From assembly GCF_900143645.1 (NCBI RefSeq), contig NZ_FRFD01000003.1, forward strand, positions 930,001 to 994,000: 64,000 nucleotides of DNA, given 5' to 3'. Of this stretch, positions 1 through 8,695 are shown one piece after another (the stretch's first letter is position 1; each line of letters begins with the position of its first letter). The position numbers were made by a program, and so were the translations under genes. The notes beneath the pieces were generated by a model. The model ran no database searches and was not told the DNA's origin. It saw only the letters and a list, made by a program, of their open reading frames with translations. The DNA is from Anaerocolumna xylanovorans DSM 12503 (lineage in GTDB: Bacteria; Bacillota; Clostridia; Lachnospirales; Lachnospiraceae).

Positions 1-744
1 GGAGAACCCTTAATCAGAAAAGATGTTATAGAAGCCGCCGCAAATATCCCTGATATCTTATTTCCGGTTTTTACAAATGGAACTCTCATTGGAGAACAAT
101 ACATAAAACTTTTTGATAAACATAGAAACCTGGTCCCCATATTAAGCATTGAAGGCAGGGAAGAAGTGACGGATACAAGGCGCGGAACAGGGGTATATAA
201 GAAACTCTTCCAATCTATGAAATTATTGCACCAGGAAGGGATTTTATTTGGTGCCTCAGTAACGGTTACAACAGAGAATATAAAAGAAGTTACTTCCCCG
301 GAATTTTTAAACCAACTTTATCAAAAAGGCTGTAAGGTGGTTATATATGTTGAATTCGTACCGGTGAGTGAAGAAGCGCAGGAACTTGCGCCGGGAGAAT
401 ATGAGAGGGAATACTTAAACACAGCATTAACGGATATCAGAGAACACTATGAGGATATGGTATGTATATCATTTCCGGGAGATGAAAAAACTTCCGGAGG
501 CTGTCTTGCGGCAGGACGAGGATTCTTTCATATCAATTCCCAGGGAGGTGCGGAACCCTGTCCCTTTTCTCCTTATTCCGATATCAATGTACGGGATTCC
601 TCATTAAAAAAAGCCCTGCAATCGAAGCTGTTCGTAAGGCTTAGGGAGGGGAATGTTCTTATGGAAGAGCATGCAGGCGGCTGCGTTCTTTTTGAGAAAA
701 GAGAGCTGGTGGAGGAACTTTTGAATAGTAAAGTCAGAGAGTAA
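1..744 (+). CDS. Radical SAM protein, C-terminal part (5' end outside window)
   Basis: The frame is open from the first base, so the gene begins upstream of the window; 247 residues are visible. The visible part starts with GEPL and then FTNGT, which match the segment after the iron-sulfur cysteines in radical SAM barrels; the CxxxCxxC cluster itself would lie upstream and is not seen. The C-terminal third has cysteines at visible residues 155, 168, 187 and 228, with CLAAGRGFFHIN and AEPCPFSPY around two of them. This resembles a SPASM-like auxiliary cluster region. The substrate cannot be told from this fragment. The next gene on the same strand starts about 80 bases later and has its own ribosome binding site. 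The radical SAM assignment is fairly sure, the specific role is unknown. Confidence 0.75.
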   Translation, partial: GEPLIRKDVIEAAANIPDILFPVFTNGTLIGEQYIKLFDKHRNLVPILSIEGREEVTDTRRGTGVYKKLFQSMKLLHQEGILFGASVTVTTENIKEVTSPEFLNQLYQKGCKVVIYVEFVPVSEEAQELAPGEYEREYLNTALTDIREHYEDMVCISFPGDEKTSGGCLAAGRGFFHINSQGGAEPCPFSPYSDINVRDSSLKKALQSKLFVRLREGNVLMEEHAGGCVLFEKRELVEELLNSKVRE

Positions 745-824
745 AAAGAGTTTACCTCCAAAACAGTTTATTCTATGTTAAAATGGTACCATAAACGCAC
801 ATTACATTCAGGAAAGAGGTTAAC

Positions 825-1829
825 ATGAGATTAGGGATTGCAGGCACCGGTATGATTGTTAAGGAATTCCTTACGATAATACCATTATTAAAAAATATTG
901 AAGTCGCTGCTATCTGCGGCAGGAAGTCAAGTGAAACAAAATTGCAGGAACTGTCGGAGAATTATAGCATTAAAGATGTATTCACCGACTATGATGAATT
1001 TTTAAGCAGTTCTATTGATACGGTATATGTTGCGGTGCCCAATAGCCTGCACTTTGAGTACGCAAAAAGAGCACTTGAGGCAAGCAAGAATGTTATTCTG
1101 GAAAAGCCTTTTACCTCTACCTATACGGAAGCACTGGAATTGTGCAGGCAGGCAAAAGAAAAGCAGCTTTTTCTCTTTGAGGCAATCACAACACTTTATT
1201 TACCCAATTATCAAAAAATCCGTGAGCTGATACCGGTACTTGGAAACATTAAAATTATACAGTGCAACTATTCCCAATATTCCAAAAGGTATGACAGCTT
1301 TAAAGAGGGAGTCATCCTTCCGGCTTTTGATGCAGAGCTTTCAGGCGGTGCGTTGATGGACTTAAATATTTATAACATCCATTATATTACAGGACTTTTC
1401 GGCAGGCCAAAGAACGTCGAATATTACCCCAATATAGAAAAAGGGATAGACACTTCCGGCATTTTAATATTGGAGTATGATACCTTTCAATGTACCTGCA
1501 TTGGTGCAAAAGACTGCAAGGCTCCTATTGCCAATAATATTCAGGGGGACAAAGGCTGCATCTGTCAGAATACCCCGGCTAATGTCTGTGAGGGCTTTGA
1601 GGTTATCTTAAATAACGGAGAAGTTCAGGCTGTGAATGAAAATTGCTATCCGCACCGCATGGTAAATGAATTTATTGAATTTGAAGCTATGATAACCAAA
1701 AAGGATTTTAAGAAATGTTTCCAATTGCTTGAACACAGCCTCACAGTATGCGAAATACAGGCTATCGCCAGAAAAAAGGCTGGAATTATATTTCCGGCTG
1801 ATTCAATTGTCATATCTTCTGTATTTTAA
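825..1829 (+). CDS. Gfo/Idh/MocA family NAD(P)-dependent oxidoreductase
   Basis: A 334-residue protein with an N-terminal Rossmann fold (GIAGTGMI at residues 4-11) and the family EKP motif at 93-95, where the lysine usually takes part in hydride transfer. The length is normal for the family, which oxidises or reduces sugars, inositols and related polyols in the cytoplasm. The ATG follows GAAAGAGG at a good distance. Several cysteines lie near residues 225-255, which is not typical, but no clear metal motif is formed. The neighbours (a radical SAM gene and an antibiotic-response module) do not point to a substrate. The family call is secure, the reaction is not known. Confidence 0.85.
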   Translation: MRLGIAGTGMIVKEFLTIIPLLKNIEVAAICGRKSSETKLQELSENYSIKDVFTDYDEFLSSSIDTVYVAVPNSLHFEYAKRALEASKNVILEKPFTSTYTEALELCRQAKEKQLFLFEAITTLYLPNYQKIRELIPVLGNIKIIQCNYSQYSKRYDSFKEGVILPAFDAELSGGALMDLNIYNIHYITGLFGRPKNVEYYPNIEKGIDTSGILILEYDTFQCTCIGAKDCKAPIANNIQGDKGCICQNTPANVCEGFEVILNNGEVQAVNENCYPHRMVNEFIEFEAMITKKDFKKCFQLLEHSLTVCEIQAIARKKAGIIFPADSIVISSVF

Positions 1830-1843
1830 GATAAGAATTTCTA

Positions 1844-1852
1844 TGGTATAAT
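1844..1852 (+). promoter_or_regulatory. Possible extended -10 promoter for the two-component operon
   Basis: TGgTATAAT matches an extended -10 element and lies about 80 bases before the response regulator start. The -35 region (TTTTAA at 1824-1829) is poor, as is common for extended -10 promoters. Confidence 0.4.
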
Positions 1853-1932
1853 TAGCCATAATAAAGCATAGGGCACATTTGTGACAGCAGATAGAGACTA
1901 TGACAAGCATAAGGAAAATAAAGGATAAGCAT

Positions 1933-2607
1933 ATGTATAATATTCTGATTGTAGAGGACGATATTACCATAGCCTCCCTCTTAAGGGAAAATCTTATGAA
2001 ATGGGGATTTGGGGCAGAGGGCGTGAAGGATTTTAACAGGGTGGCAGAGGAGGTTACTGAAATAAAGCCCCATCTGGTGCTTTTGGATATTTCCCTGCCC
2101 TATTACAATGGTTTTTACTGGTGCAGTGAGATTCGAAAGAAATCAAAAGTACCAATTATCTTTTTAACTTCCCATACGGAAAATCTGGATTTGGTCATGG
2201 CTATGAATATGGGCGGAGATGATTATATTACCAAGCCTTTTTCCATGGATGTACTGATTGTTAAGATACAGGCACTTTTAAGAAGAACTTATGATTATTA
2301 TGTAGAGAGCAAGACTCTTGAGGTGAGAGGAGTATCTTTGGACCTTTCGGATACCAATCTTAAGTCAGAGGGAAAAGAAGCCGAGCTTACAAAAAATGAA
2401 TTTAAAATAATGAAGATTTTAATGGAAAATAAAAACAGGGTTGTATTAAGGGAAGAGATCATGGAAGCTTTATGGGACAGTGAATATTTTGTGGACGATA
2501 ATACCTTAACGGTAAATGTCAACCGTCTTCGCAAGAAGTTAGAGGATATGGGATTAAAGGAGTTCATTCAGACGAAGAAAGGCATGGGGTACCTGATTCA
2601 TGATTAA
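1933..2607 (+). CDS. BceR-like OmpR-family response regulator
   Basis: A 224-residue regulator with a receiver domain (acidic D9-D10, phosphoacceptor D52, T79 and K101) and a C-terminal winged-helix DNA-binding domain ending in the usual RLRKKLE...TKKGMGYL stretch. The start was set at MYNILIVEDD because AAAGGA stands 7 bases upstream and homologues begin there; an in-frame ATG 33 bases earlier has no good site. It overlaps the kinase gene by 8 bases, which suggests translational coupling. The following Bce-type ABC transporter and the box at 3595-3608 make it the likely activator of that transporter in response to peptide antibiotics. The ligand is unknown. Confidence 0.88.
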   Translation: MYNILIVEDDITIASLLRENLMKWGFGAEGVKDFNRVAEEVTEIKPHLVLLDISLPYYNGFYWCSEIRKKSKVPIIFLTSHTENLDLVMAMNMGGDDYITKPFSMDVLIVKIQALLRRTYDYYVESKTLEVRGVSLDLSDTNLKSEGKEAELTKNEFKIMKILMENKNRVVLREEIMEALWDSEYFVDDNTLTVNVNRLRKKLEDMGLKEFIQTKKGMGYLIHD

Positions 2608-3583
2608 AGAATACATTGGCTACCGGCGATTGGCAATTTTTGTACTGCTGATGGTATGGGCCTTTTTTCCATTAACACATTACCTGTATGGACAGCCAAT
2701 GGCCTCCATTTTTTATTCCTGCATGATACTGACCTTTTTGTGTATAATCTATTTTGCATTTGATTATATGGCATTTTCGAGAAAGAAAAAAAAGATGGAA
2801 TTCATACTTACGGAGCTCTCCATCGAGCCCAGGGAACTTCCTCTTGCGGACAATTCACTGGAAAGGGATTATCAGGAAATGATTTTGAGCCTTTACCGGG
2901 AGATGAAGAAGAATCTTGCTGTTATGGAGACGGAGCACCAGGAGCAGATGGAGTATTATACTATGTGGGTGCATCAGATTAAGACACCCATATCCGCCAT
3001 GGAACTTTCCCTTAAGAATATAAAAACACCAGAAAGCCGCGTAATTGAAGGAGAACTGTTTAAGATAGAGCAGTATGTGGAAATGGCTCTTCATTATGTG
3101 AAGATGAAAAACCTTTCTTCGGATCTTGTAATCAGAGAATATGAGGTATCCGGTATTGTAAAGGCAAGCGTGAAAAAGTATGCCTCTTTGTTTATCAATA
3201 AGAAGCTCTCAGTTTCCATTGACCCTGTAACGATGTATGTCAGAACGGACAGCAAGTGGCTTTCCTTCTTGATTGAACAGCTCTTATCCAATGCCATAAA
3301 GTACACAAATGAAGGCGGAATTTACGTTCGTTTTGCGAAAAATACACTTATTATCGAGGACACGGGAATCGGCATCCGCGAAGAGGATAAAGAGAGGATA
3401 TTTGAAAAAGGATATACGGGCTATAATGGAAGAATTGACAAGAAGGCAAGCGGAATCGGCCTTTACCTTGTTAAAAAGGTCTCGGAAAGCCTTGCAATTA
3501 AAATACGTATAGAGTCAAAGCTGGGGAAAGGCACAAAGGTTATCTTAAGTTTTCCGGACAGTGAGAAGCTTGATTTTGAATGA
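2600..3583 (+). CDS. BceS-like intramembrane-sensing histidine kinase
   Basis: A 327-residue membrane kinase. Two transmembrane helices (about 11-27 and 36-57) are joined by a very short outside loop, so it has no room for a ligand-binding domain; this is the hallmark of intramembrane-sensing kinases that take their signal from a BceAB-type transporter. The H-box WVHQIKTP places the phosphorylated histidine at 125. The ATPase domain has the N-box (LLSNAIKYTNEGG), DTGIGI and a glycine-rich G2 box (KKASGIGLYL). It is co-transcribed with the response regulator (8-base overlap). The kinase ends 164 bases before the transporter genes, leaving room for a separate regulated promoter. Confidence 0.88.
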   Translation: MIKEYIGYRRLAIFVLLMVWAFFPLTHYLYGQPMASIFYSCMILTFLCIIYFAFDYMAFSRKKKKMEFILTELSIEPRELPLADNSLERDYQEMILSLYREMKKNLAVMETEHQEQMEYYTMWVHQIKTPISAMELSLKNIKTPESRVIEGELFKIEQYVEMALHYVKMKNLSSDLVIREYEVSGIVKASVKKYASLFINKKLSVSIDPVTMYVRTDSKWLSFLIEQLLSNAIKYTNEGGIYVRFAKNTLIIEDTGIGIREEDKERIFEKGYTGYNGRIDKKASGIGLYLVKKVSESLAIKIRIESKLGKGTKVILSFPDSEKLDFE

Positions 3584-3594
3584 ATTTCCTAATG

Positions 3595-3608
3595 TGACAG
3601 AATTGTAA
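3595..3608 (+). promoter_or_regulatory. BceR-type operator upstream of the transporter genes
   Basis: TGACA-GAAT-TGTAA fits exactly the inverted repeat TNACA-N4-TGTAA described for BceR-like regulators. It lies about 140 bases upstream of the ATPase gene. Two extra TGTAA half-sites follow in tandem at 3625-3634, between the box and the presumed promoter, and could be a weaker second binding site. Confidence 0.65.
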
Positions 3609-3638
3609 GAAAAGAGGTCCCATTTGTAATGTAAATCA

Positions 3639-3668
3639 ATGGCATGGATAGTTTCCCTGATTTATAAT
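3639..3668 (+). promoter_or_regulatory. Promoter of the BceAB-like transporter operon
   Basis: A perfect TATAAT (3663-3668) with a weak -35 (ATGGCA, 3639-3644, spacer 18) lies downstream of the BceR-type box. A weak -35 fits a promoter that needs an activator. Confidence 0.5.
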
Positions 3669-3747
3669 TTCTACAGGCTCAAGATAAGCAAATACAGAAA
3701 TTATAAAAATATTAAATGGAAGTTTGATATTCATGAAAGGGGATAAC

Positions 3748-4515
3748 ATGGAATTACTACAGGTACAGAATTTAAAAAAGGTATATAACACCAGACTGGG
3801 CGGACAGCAGGTACAGGCCCTTCACAATGTTTCTTTTGACATAGGAAAGGGAGAATTCGTTGCAATCATGGGGGCTTCCGGTTCCGGAAAGACCACACTT
3901 TTAAACATCATTGCTTCTTTGGATAAAGCAACCTCAGGAGAAATATTCCTTGAGGGAAAGGGGCTTTCTGTAATAAAGGACAGAGAGCTGTCCGCATTTC
4001 GAAGAACGAATTTAGGCTTCGTATTCCAGGATTTTAATCTTCTTGACAATTTCTCGGTAAAGGATAATATCCTTCTTCCGCTGGTACTCTCAGGAGAAGC
4101 TATAAAGGTCATGGAAGAAAAGCTTATGCCCCTTGTCAAACGCCTTGGAATTGAAAAGCTGTTAGAGAAGTATCCTTACGAGATATCCGGCGGGGAAAAG
4201 CAAAGAACTGCTATGGCAAGAGCGTTTATTACGGGACCGAAGCTGATATTGGCGGATGAGCCTACCGGCGCGCTGGATTCCAAATCTTCTTCTCTGGTGC
4301 TTTCCCTGTTTGAAGAATTGAATAAAAATGGGCAGACCATTCTTATGGTAACCCATAGTGCTATGGCTGCCAGTTATGCAAAGAGAGTGCTTTTTATAAA
4401 GGATGGGGATTTGTTCAGCCAGGTATATAAGGGAGAGGATTCCAAGAAGGAATTTTTTGATAAGATAGTTTCCACACTTTCCGTATTATCCGAGGGAGGT
4501 GCTGACATTGGCTAA
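3748..4515 (+). CDS. BceA-like ABC transporter ATP-binding protein
   Basis: A 255-residue ATPase with Walker A (GASGSGKT, 42-49), Q-loop Q94, signature SGGEKQR (147-153) and Walker B (LILADE, 166-171). It belongs to the MacB/LolD-like group that pairs with FtsX-type permeases. The start was set at MELLQVQNL because GAAAGGGG lies just upstream; the longer frame has no ribosome site. It overlaps the permease gene by 8 bases. With the upstream BceRS-like pair it should form a module that removes peptide antibiotics, such as bacitracin or lantibiotics, from their cell-wall targets and also senses them. The specific drug cannot be told from sequence. Confidence 0.9.
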   Translation: MELLQVQNLKKVYNTRLGGQQVQALHNVSFDIGKGEFVAIMGASGSGKTTLLNIIASLDKATSGEIFLEGKGLSVIKDRELSAFRRTNLGFVFQDFNLLDNFSVKDNILLPLVLSGEAIKVMEEKLMPLVKRLGIEKLLEKYPYEISGGEKQRTAMARAFITGPKLILADEPTGALDSKSSSLVLSLFEELNKNGQTILMVTHSAMAASYAKRVLFIKDGDLFSQVYKGEDSKKEFFDKIVSTLSVLSEGGADIG

Positions 4516-6538
4516 GAGCTTTTACTTGCGGATGGCAGCAAACAATTTAAAAAGGGATAAACGGATGTATGTGCCGTTTGCCATTTCTTATATCATCTTT
4601 GCGGCTATTTATTTTATGGTAATAACCCTGATGACCACGGACGGGTTAAAAAATGTTCCGGCCGGAGAAAGCCTTCAGTCATTGTTTGCTTTTGGTATGG
4701 TTATTATGAGCCTTATGGCAGTCATTTTTTTGGTGTATATCAACAGCTTCCTGATAAAAAGAAGAAAAAAGGAATTCGGACTTTATGGAATTCTAGGGTT
4801 GGAAAAACGCCACGTGGGCAGGATAATCTTTGAGGAAAACCTTATCTTAAGTACTCTGTCTCTCATCCTTGGCATTGTATCGGGCTGTGTGTTTGGCAAT
4901 CTGATATTTCTTTTATTGCTTCATACCCTAAGGGTATCACCGGACAGCCGCTTTTCCCTGCCTTGGCAGGCATTTGCCTATACCGCTGTGCTTTTCTTAG
5001 TTGTATTTGTTATCAATACCGCCTTTAATTTTATTCAGGTAAGGCTTGCCAATCCCATAGACCTTCTTAAGGGCGGGAATATCGGGGAGAAGAAAGTGCG
5101 TTTTATCTTTCTAAAGTCAATTGCGGGTTTCGTAATGCTTGTGATTGCTTATTATATGGCTAATACCGTAACAAGCGGGGTTGCGGCAATTTCCAAATTC
5201 TTTCTGGCAGTACTGCTGGTAATAGCAGGTACTTATTTGCTGTTTCAGGCTGGAAGCCAGTTTGTTTTAAAAATCCTGAAAGGGAGAAAGAATTTTTATT
5301 ACAAGGCAAAGAACTTTATAGCAGTCTCCGGCATGTTCCAGCGTATGAAACAAAATGCGGCAGGATTAGCAACTATCTGCATCCTTTCTACCATGGTGCT
5401 GGTTACAATATCCACCTGCGGCGCGCTTTATATTGGCCAGGAGGATATCCTTCATGAGATAAATCCAAATGATATTACTATTACGGTATGGAGGCCGGTA
5501 GATGACGGTCAGATTGAAAGGATTACCGAGACAATAAAGAAGGAAGCCGATAAGAATTCTGTAACAGTTGAAGATATGTACAGGTACCGTTCCTATTCTT
5601 CCATGTTATTTTTAATAGACGGAAAGTTATATCCCTATGGAAGCAAGGAAATAGGTAATGGCAATGGTATGTCTAATATGGATTTATTCGGCTATGCAAA
5701 AGACATTCAGATTATTCCCTTATCCGATTATCTGTCCGTTACCGGTGATAAGAAGTCCTTGTCAGAAAAAGAAGTTCTTTTTTTGACAGATGAGAAGACG
5801 GCTGAAAAGATAAACGTTGATAAGCTTGCCGACAGTTTCACTATCAAAGATACTATAACAAGTTCAAAATTCCTGGAGGGAAAGAACGGAAAAGTTGGTG
5901 ATATATTCATAGTAACGGCAGACGAAAAGAGCGGAGAGGCACTTATCCGCCAATGGCTTGCAGAATCCACGGAAAATGCTTTTACAAACAAGTTTATCAT
6001 TAATCTAAAAGGAGATGAAGCTAAACTTTTAGATTTCTCCAGAAATATAGAAAGTCCGGTGACCCTCATTGCAGCAGAAAATGCACAGGGAGAAGCAGGT
6101 ACAACCAGAGTGGAGGCTATCTATTCACAACGTGTGGAGGGATACAGCGTATATGGCGGATTGCTGTTTTTAGGCATATTTTTTACTGTCATGTTCCTGT
6201 CCGCCACGGTACTTATTATCTATTTCAAACAGGTATCGGAGGGCTACGATGACAGAGACAGGTATGTAATACTTCAAAAAGTCGGAATGGATGATATTGA
6301 AGTGAAGAGGACGATTAACAGGCAGATTTTGATGGTATTTTTCCTTCCTCTTTTAGCGGCAATGTTCCACGTAGCTGCAGCAAGGCATATGATAATAAAG
6401 ATGTTAGAGGCATTTTCTTTAACCAATGTCACACTTACAACCTGGTGCATTATAATTTGCAGCATAGTATTTACTCTTATCTATGTCATTGTCTATAAGC
6501 TTACTGCAAAAGTATATTATAAAATCATAAAATTTTGA
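4508..6538 (+). CDS. BceB-like FtsX-family ABC permease
   Basis: A large permease of about 676 residues. It has hydrophobic segments spread through the N-terminal half, a long polar stretch of roughly 200 residues in the middle to late part, which should be the extracellular domain typical of BceB proteins, and three more helices at the end. The start is taken as TTG at 4508 because GGAGGT at 4495-4500 has normal spacing to it; the GTG at 4499 lies inside that ribosome site. It partners with the preceding ATPase. In this family the extracellular domain determines which peptide is recognised, and the transporter passes the signal to the BceS-like kinase. Confidence 0.87.
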   Translation: MAKSFYLRMAANNLKRDKRMYVPFAISYIIFAAIYFMVITLMTTDGLKNVPAGESLQSLFAFGMVIMSLMAVIFLVYINSFLIKRRKKEFGLYGILGLEKRHVGRIIFEENLILSTLSLILGIVSGCVFGNLIFLLLLHTLRVSPDSRFSLPWQAFAYTAVLFLVVFVINTAFNFIQVRLANPIDLLKGGNIGEKKVRFIFLKSIAGFVMLVIAYYMANTVTSGVAAISKFFLAVLLVIAGTYLLFQAGSQFVLKILKGRKNFYYKAKNFIAVSGMFQRMKQNAAGLATICILSTMVLVTISTCGALYIGQEDILHEINPNDITITVWRPVDDGQIERITETIKKEADKNSVTVEDMYRYRSYSSMLFLIDGKLYPYGSKEIGNGNGMSNMDLFGYAKDIQIIPLSDYLSVTGDKKSLSEKEVLFLTDEKTAEKINVDKLADSFTIKDTITSSKFLEGKNGKVGDIFIVTADEKSGEALIRQWLAESTENAFTNKFIINLKGDEAKLLDFSRNIESPVTLIAAENAQGEAGTTRVEAIYSQRVEGYSVYGGLLFLGIFFTVMFLSATVLIIYFKQVSEGYDDRDRYVILQKVGMDDIEVKRTINRQILMVFFLPLLAAMFHVAAARHMIIKMLEAFSLTNVTLTTWCIIICSIVFTLIYVIVYKLTAKVYYKIIKF

Positions 6539-6585
6539 CAGATATATTCCTATAATAAAGCAAATTATGTAATAAAATAAATCGG

Positions 6586-6625
6586 GCCCTGAATACTTAA
6601 AATCATAAGAATTCAGGGCTTGTTT
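6586..6625 (+). terminator. Intrinsic terminator after the Bce-like operon
   Basis: GCCCTGAAT and ATTCAGGGC form the base of a 14-base-pair stem with one mismatch, followed by TTGTTT. The T-run is short, so termination may be partial. Confidence 0.6.
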
Positions 6626-6654
6626 CCATGCGTGTATTATTTTTTGGTATTTTG

Positions 6655-6663
6655 TGTTATAAT
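6655..6663 (+). promoter_or_regulatory. Possible extended -10 promoter for sdaAB-sdaAA
   Basis: TGtTATAAT is a perfect extended -10 element about 70 bases before the sdaAB start. No convincing -35 is present. Confidence 0.45.
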
Positions 6664-6733
6664 CTATGCTGTAATATATATTATTACACAACGATTACGA
6701 AAAAGGAAAATTGGGTTAAGGAAAGAGGTTATT

Positions 6734-7414
6734 GTGTACTCATCAAAGGAAATTAGTGTTTTTGATATTATAGGGCCTAATATGATAGGGCCATCCAGTT
6801 CCCATACGGCAGGAGCTCTGCGTATTGCAAGGCTGGCTGCCAATATGGTAAAGAAGCCGATAAAGCATGTGACTTTTATTCTGTACGGGTCATTTGCCAT
6901 GACTTACAAAGGGCATGGTACGGACAGGGCATTGGTTGCGGGAATCTTAGGATATGATACAGAGGATAAGAGAATCAAGGAATCTTTCCGCTATGCAAAA
7001 GAAGCAGGTCTTTCTTACGAGTTTCAGACTGACAGAGAGAAAAAAGATGTCCATCCTAATACCGTAGACATATTTATTACGGATGAGGCGAACGAAGAAA
7101 CAGCAGTCACCGGGATATCGGTAGGCGGCGGAAGAGCGGAAATTAAGAAAATTGATGGTGTGGAGATAGATTTATCGGGAGATTACCATACCGTCGTAAT
7201 AAAACACAGGGATTTAACCGGTGTGGTAGCTTCTATCACCCATATATTAAGCGAATTTTCTATCAATATCGCTTTTATGAAGCTGTACCGTGAAAATAAA
7301 GGAGCCGTTGCCTATTCCATCATTGAAGCAGATGATGCCATAGAAAGCTCGGTGGTTGAGAAAATAGAAGAGCTTCCCAGTGTGTACCAGGCTTTTCTGA
7401 TCGAGAAGCTGTAA
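6734..7414 (+). CDS. sdaAB: L-serine dehydratase, beta subunit
   Basis: A 226-residue subunit of the iron-sulfur L-serine dehydratase, which converts serine to pyruvate and ammonia. The GPSSSHTAG motif stands at residues 19-27, and the last 75 residues (HRDLTGVVASITHILSEF...) form an ACT domain that in this family binds serine as activator. The start is a GTG six bases after AGGAAAGAGG; the longer frame would add a spurious hydrophobic leader encoded by the terminator and promoter region. The alpha subunit follows after 39 bases. The two-subunit form is typical of clostridia and bacilli. Confidence 0.92.
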   Translation: MYSSKEISVFDIIGPNMIGPSSSHTAGALRIARLAANMVKKPIKHVTFILYGSFAMTYKGHGTDRALVAGILGYDTEDKRIKESFRYAKEAGLSYEFQTDREKKDVHPNTVDIFITDEANEETAVTGISVGGGRAEIKKIDGVEIDLSGDYHTVVIKHRDLTGVVASITHILSEFSINIAFMKLYRENKGAVAYSIIEADDAIESSVVEKIEELPSVYQAFLIEKL

Positions 7415-7453
7415 ATAAAAGGGAAGGACAAACATAATACAGGAGTTTAAAAG

Positions 7454-8326
7454 ATGGAATTTAAAACAGGCAAAACACTGCTTCAATTATGCAGAGAAAA
7501 GAATCTTCCCATATCAGAAATCATGCTGCTTCGGGAAACAGAGATAAGCCAGATGGGCCGTGAAGAAATATATCATAGGATGAGCCATTCCTGGGATATT
7601 ATGAAGGATGCTGCAAAAGGTGCTTTAAAGGGAGACTTAAAATCCATGGGTGGTTTAATTGGCGGGGAGTCCTTAAAGCTGACTAGCAGGCGGGTATCAG
7701 GAGAACCTACTGCCTGCGGGCAATTAGTATCAAAGGCAGTTTCCTATGCCATGGGAGTTCTCGAAGTTAACAGCTCCATGGGATTAATTGTGGCAGCTCC
7801 GACAGCAGGTTCCTCGGGAGTGATCCCCGGCACCTTTTTGGCTATTCAGGAGGAATATGGATTTACAGATAAACAGATGGTAATGGCATTATTTACGGCA
7901 GGAGCAATTGGTTACCTGATAACATACAATGCCACGATAGCAGGGGCAGAAGGGGGCTGTCAGGCAGAGGTAGGGAGCGCCTCCGCTATGGCAGCAGCGG
8001 CGGTAACCGAGCTGTTGGGAGGAAGCGCAGAAGCCTGCTTTCATGCAGCAACCAGTGCCATTTCCAATCTCTTGGGGCTGGTGTGTGACCCGATAGGAGG
8101 GCTGGTGGAAGCACCCTGCCAGCAGCGGAATGCCATTGGAGTATCCAATGCAATGATTTGTGCAGAGATAGCCCTAAGTGGCATAAGGAATCTCGTACCC
8201 TTTGATGAAGCAGTTGATGTCATGTACCGTGTCGGCAAAGGGCTGCCGGGAGAGCTTAGGGAAACCGCTCTCGGCGGAATGGCTGCCGCCCCCAGCGCCT
8301 GTGCATTATGCGGCTTGTGCAATTAA
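7454..8326 (+). CDS. sdaAA: L-serine dehydratase, iron-sulfur alpha subunit
   Basis: A 290-residue catalytic subunit. Candidate 4Fe-4S ligands lie in CDPIGGLVEAPC (C211 and C222), and the C-terminus ends in CALCGLCN (C283, C286, C289); the C-terminal cysteine in this family can act as an internal substrate mimic or cluster ligand. The SSHTAG-bearing partner is encoded just upstream, and AGGAG precedes the ATG. The enzyme supplies pyruvate and ammonia from serine and is oxygen sensitive, which fits an anaerobe. It opposes serA/serC, encoded 45 kb downstream. The gene is followed by a strong terminator. Confidence 0.93.
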   Translation: MEFKTGKTLLQLCREKNLPISEIMLLRETEISQMGREEIYHRMSHSWDIMKDAAKGALKGDLKSMGGLIGGESLKLTSRRVSGEPTACGQLVSKAVSYAMGVLEVNSSMGLIVAAPTAGSSGVIPGTFLAIQEEYGFTDKQMVMALFTAGAIGYLITYNATIAGAEGGCQAEVGSASAMAAAAVTELLGGSAEACFHAATSAISNLLGLVCDPIGGLVEAPCQQRNAIGVSNAMICAEIALSGIRNLVPFDEAVDVMYRVGKGLPGELRETALGGMAAAPSACALCGLCN

Positions 8327-8350
8327 AAAATATCGAGCAATAGCTACAGG

Positions 8351-8412
8351 AATATAAGAAAGCCTTCTGGCAGAAAAGCAATTCTGCCAGAAGGCTTTCT
8401 TATATTTTTTCG
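8351..8412. terminator. Very strong terminator after sdaAA, with long perfect stem
   Basis: Arms at 8351-8375 and 8382-8406 form a perfect 25-base-pair stem around a 6-base loop, followed by more T. The stem core contains GCCTTCTGGCAGAA. A-rich flanks could let it work on either strand, but only + strand genes are close. Confidence 0.85.
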
Positions 8413-8487
8413 TCTTTTTGTATCCGGATGATATTATTCTGAATAATAAGAAATGGATTAAAATGAGATTAAGATTACAAATATATC

Positions 8488-8516
8488 TTGACATCTAAAT
8501 AGAAAATGATTATATT
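8488..8516 (+). promoter_or_regulatory. Promoter of the padR operon
   Basis: TTGACA (8488-8493), 17-base spacer and TATATT (8511-8516) give a near-consensus vegetative promoter, about 180 bases before padR. Confidence 0.7.
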
Positions 8517-8529
8517 TTATTTATCAAAT

Positions 8530-8552
8530 AATATTATACGTCATATAATATT
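8530..8552. promoter_or_regulatory. Perfect inverted repeat, likely operator of the PadR regulator
   Basis: AATATTATA and TATAATATT form a perfect 9-base inverted repeat with 5 bases between, placed about +7 to +29 from the promoter's expected start site. A repressor bound here would block transcription. PadR proteins commonly repress their own operon from such palindromes. Confidence 0.55.
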
Positions 8553-8695
8553 GTAAAATAAAAAAACAGTTCGTTTTATGCTATTAACTGTCCAGGAAGT
8601 TTTGGAGGTAAGAATATAAATAATACATTAAAATATAGCAAAGAAGGGGTAATCATCAGTTGTAAAATGAAGAAAGCAGAAAGGGAGAAGTTATC

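Noticed and set aside
3722..3740. Near-identical TTTGATATTCAyGAAAGG before the Bce ATPase gene and at 17221-17238
   Set aside because: The shared part is mostly AT-rich sequence and ribosome site; only one of the two copies is part of a hairpin, so chance is more likely than a common element.
3822..4139. A 105-codon frame on the - strand inside the Bce ATPase gene
   Set aside because: Antisense shadow of a well-conserved ATPase gene.
5728..6069. A 113-codon frame on the - strand inside the Bce permease gene
   Set aside because: Antisense shadow of the extracellular domain; serine- and phenylalanine-rich composition typical of such shadows.
6620..6733. Hydrophobic N-terminal extension of sdaAB
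   Set aside because: It is coded by the promoter and terminator region; family proteins start at the GTG at 6734, which has a ribosome site.
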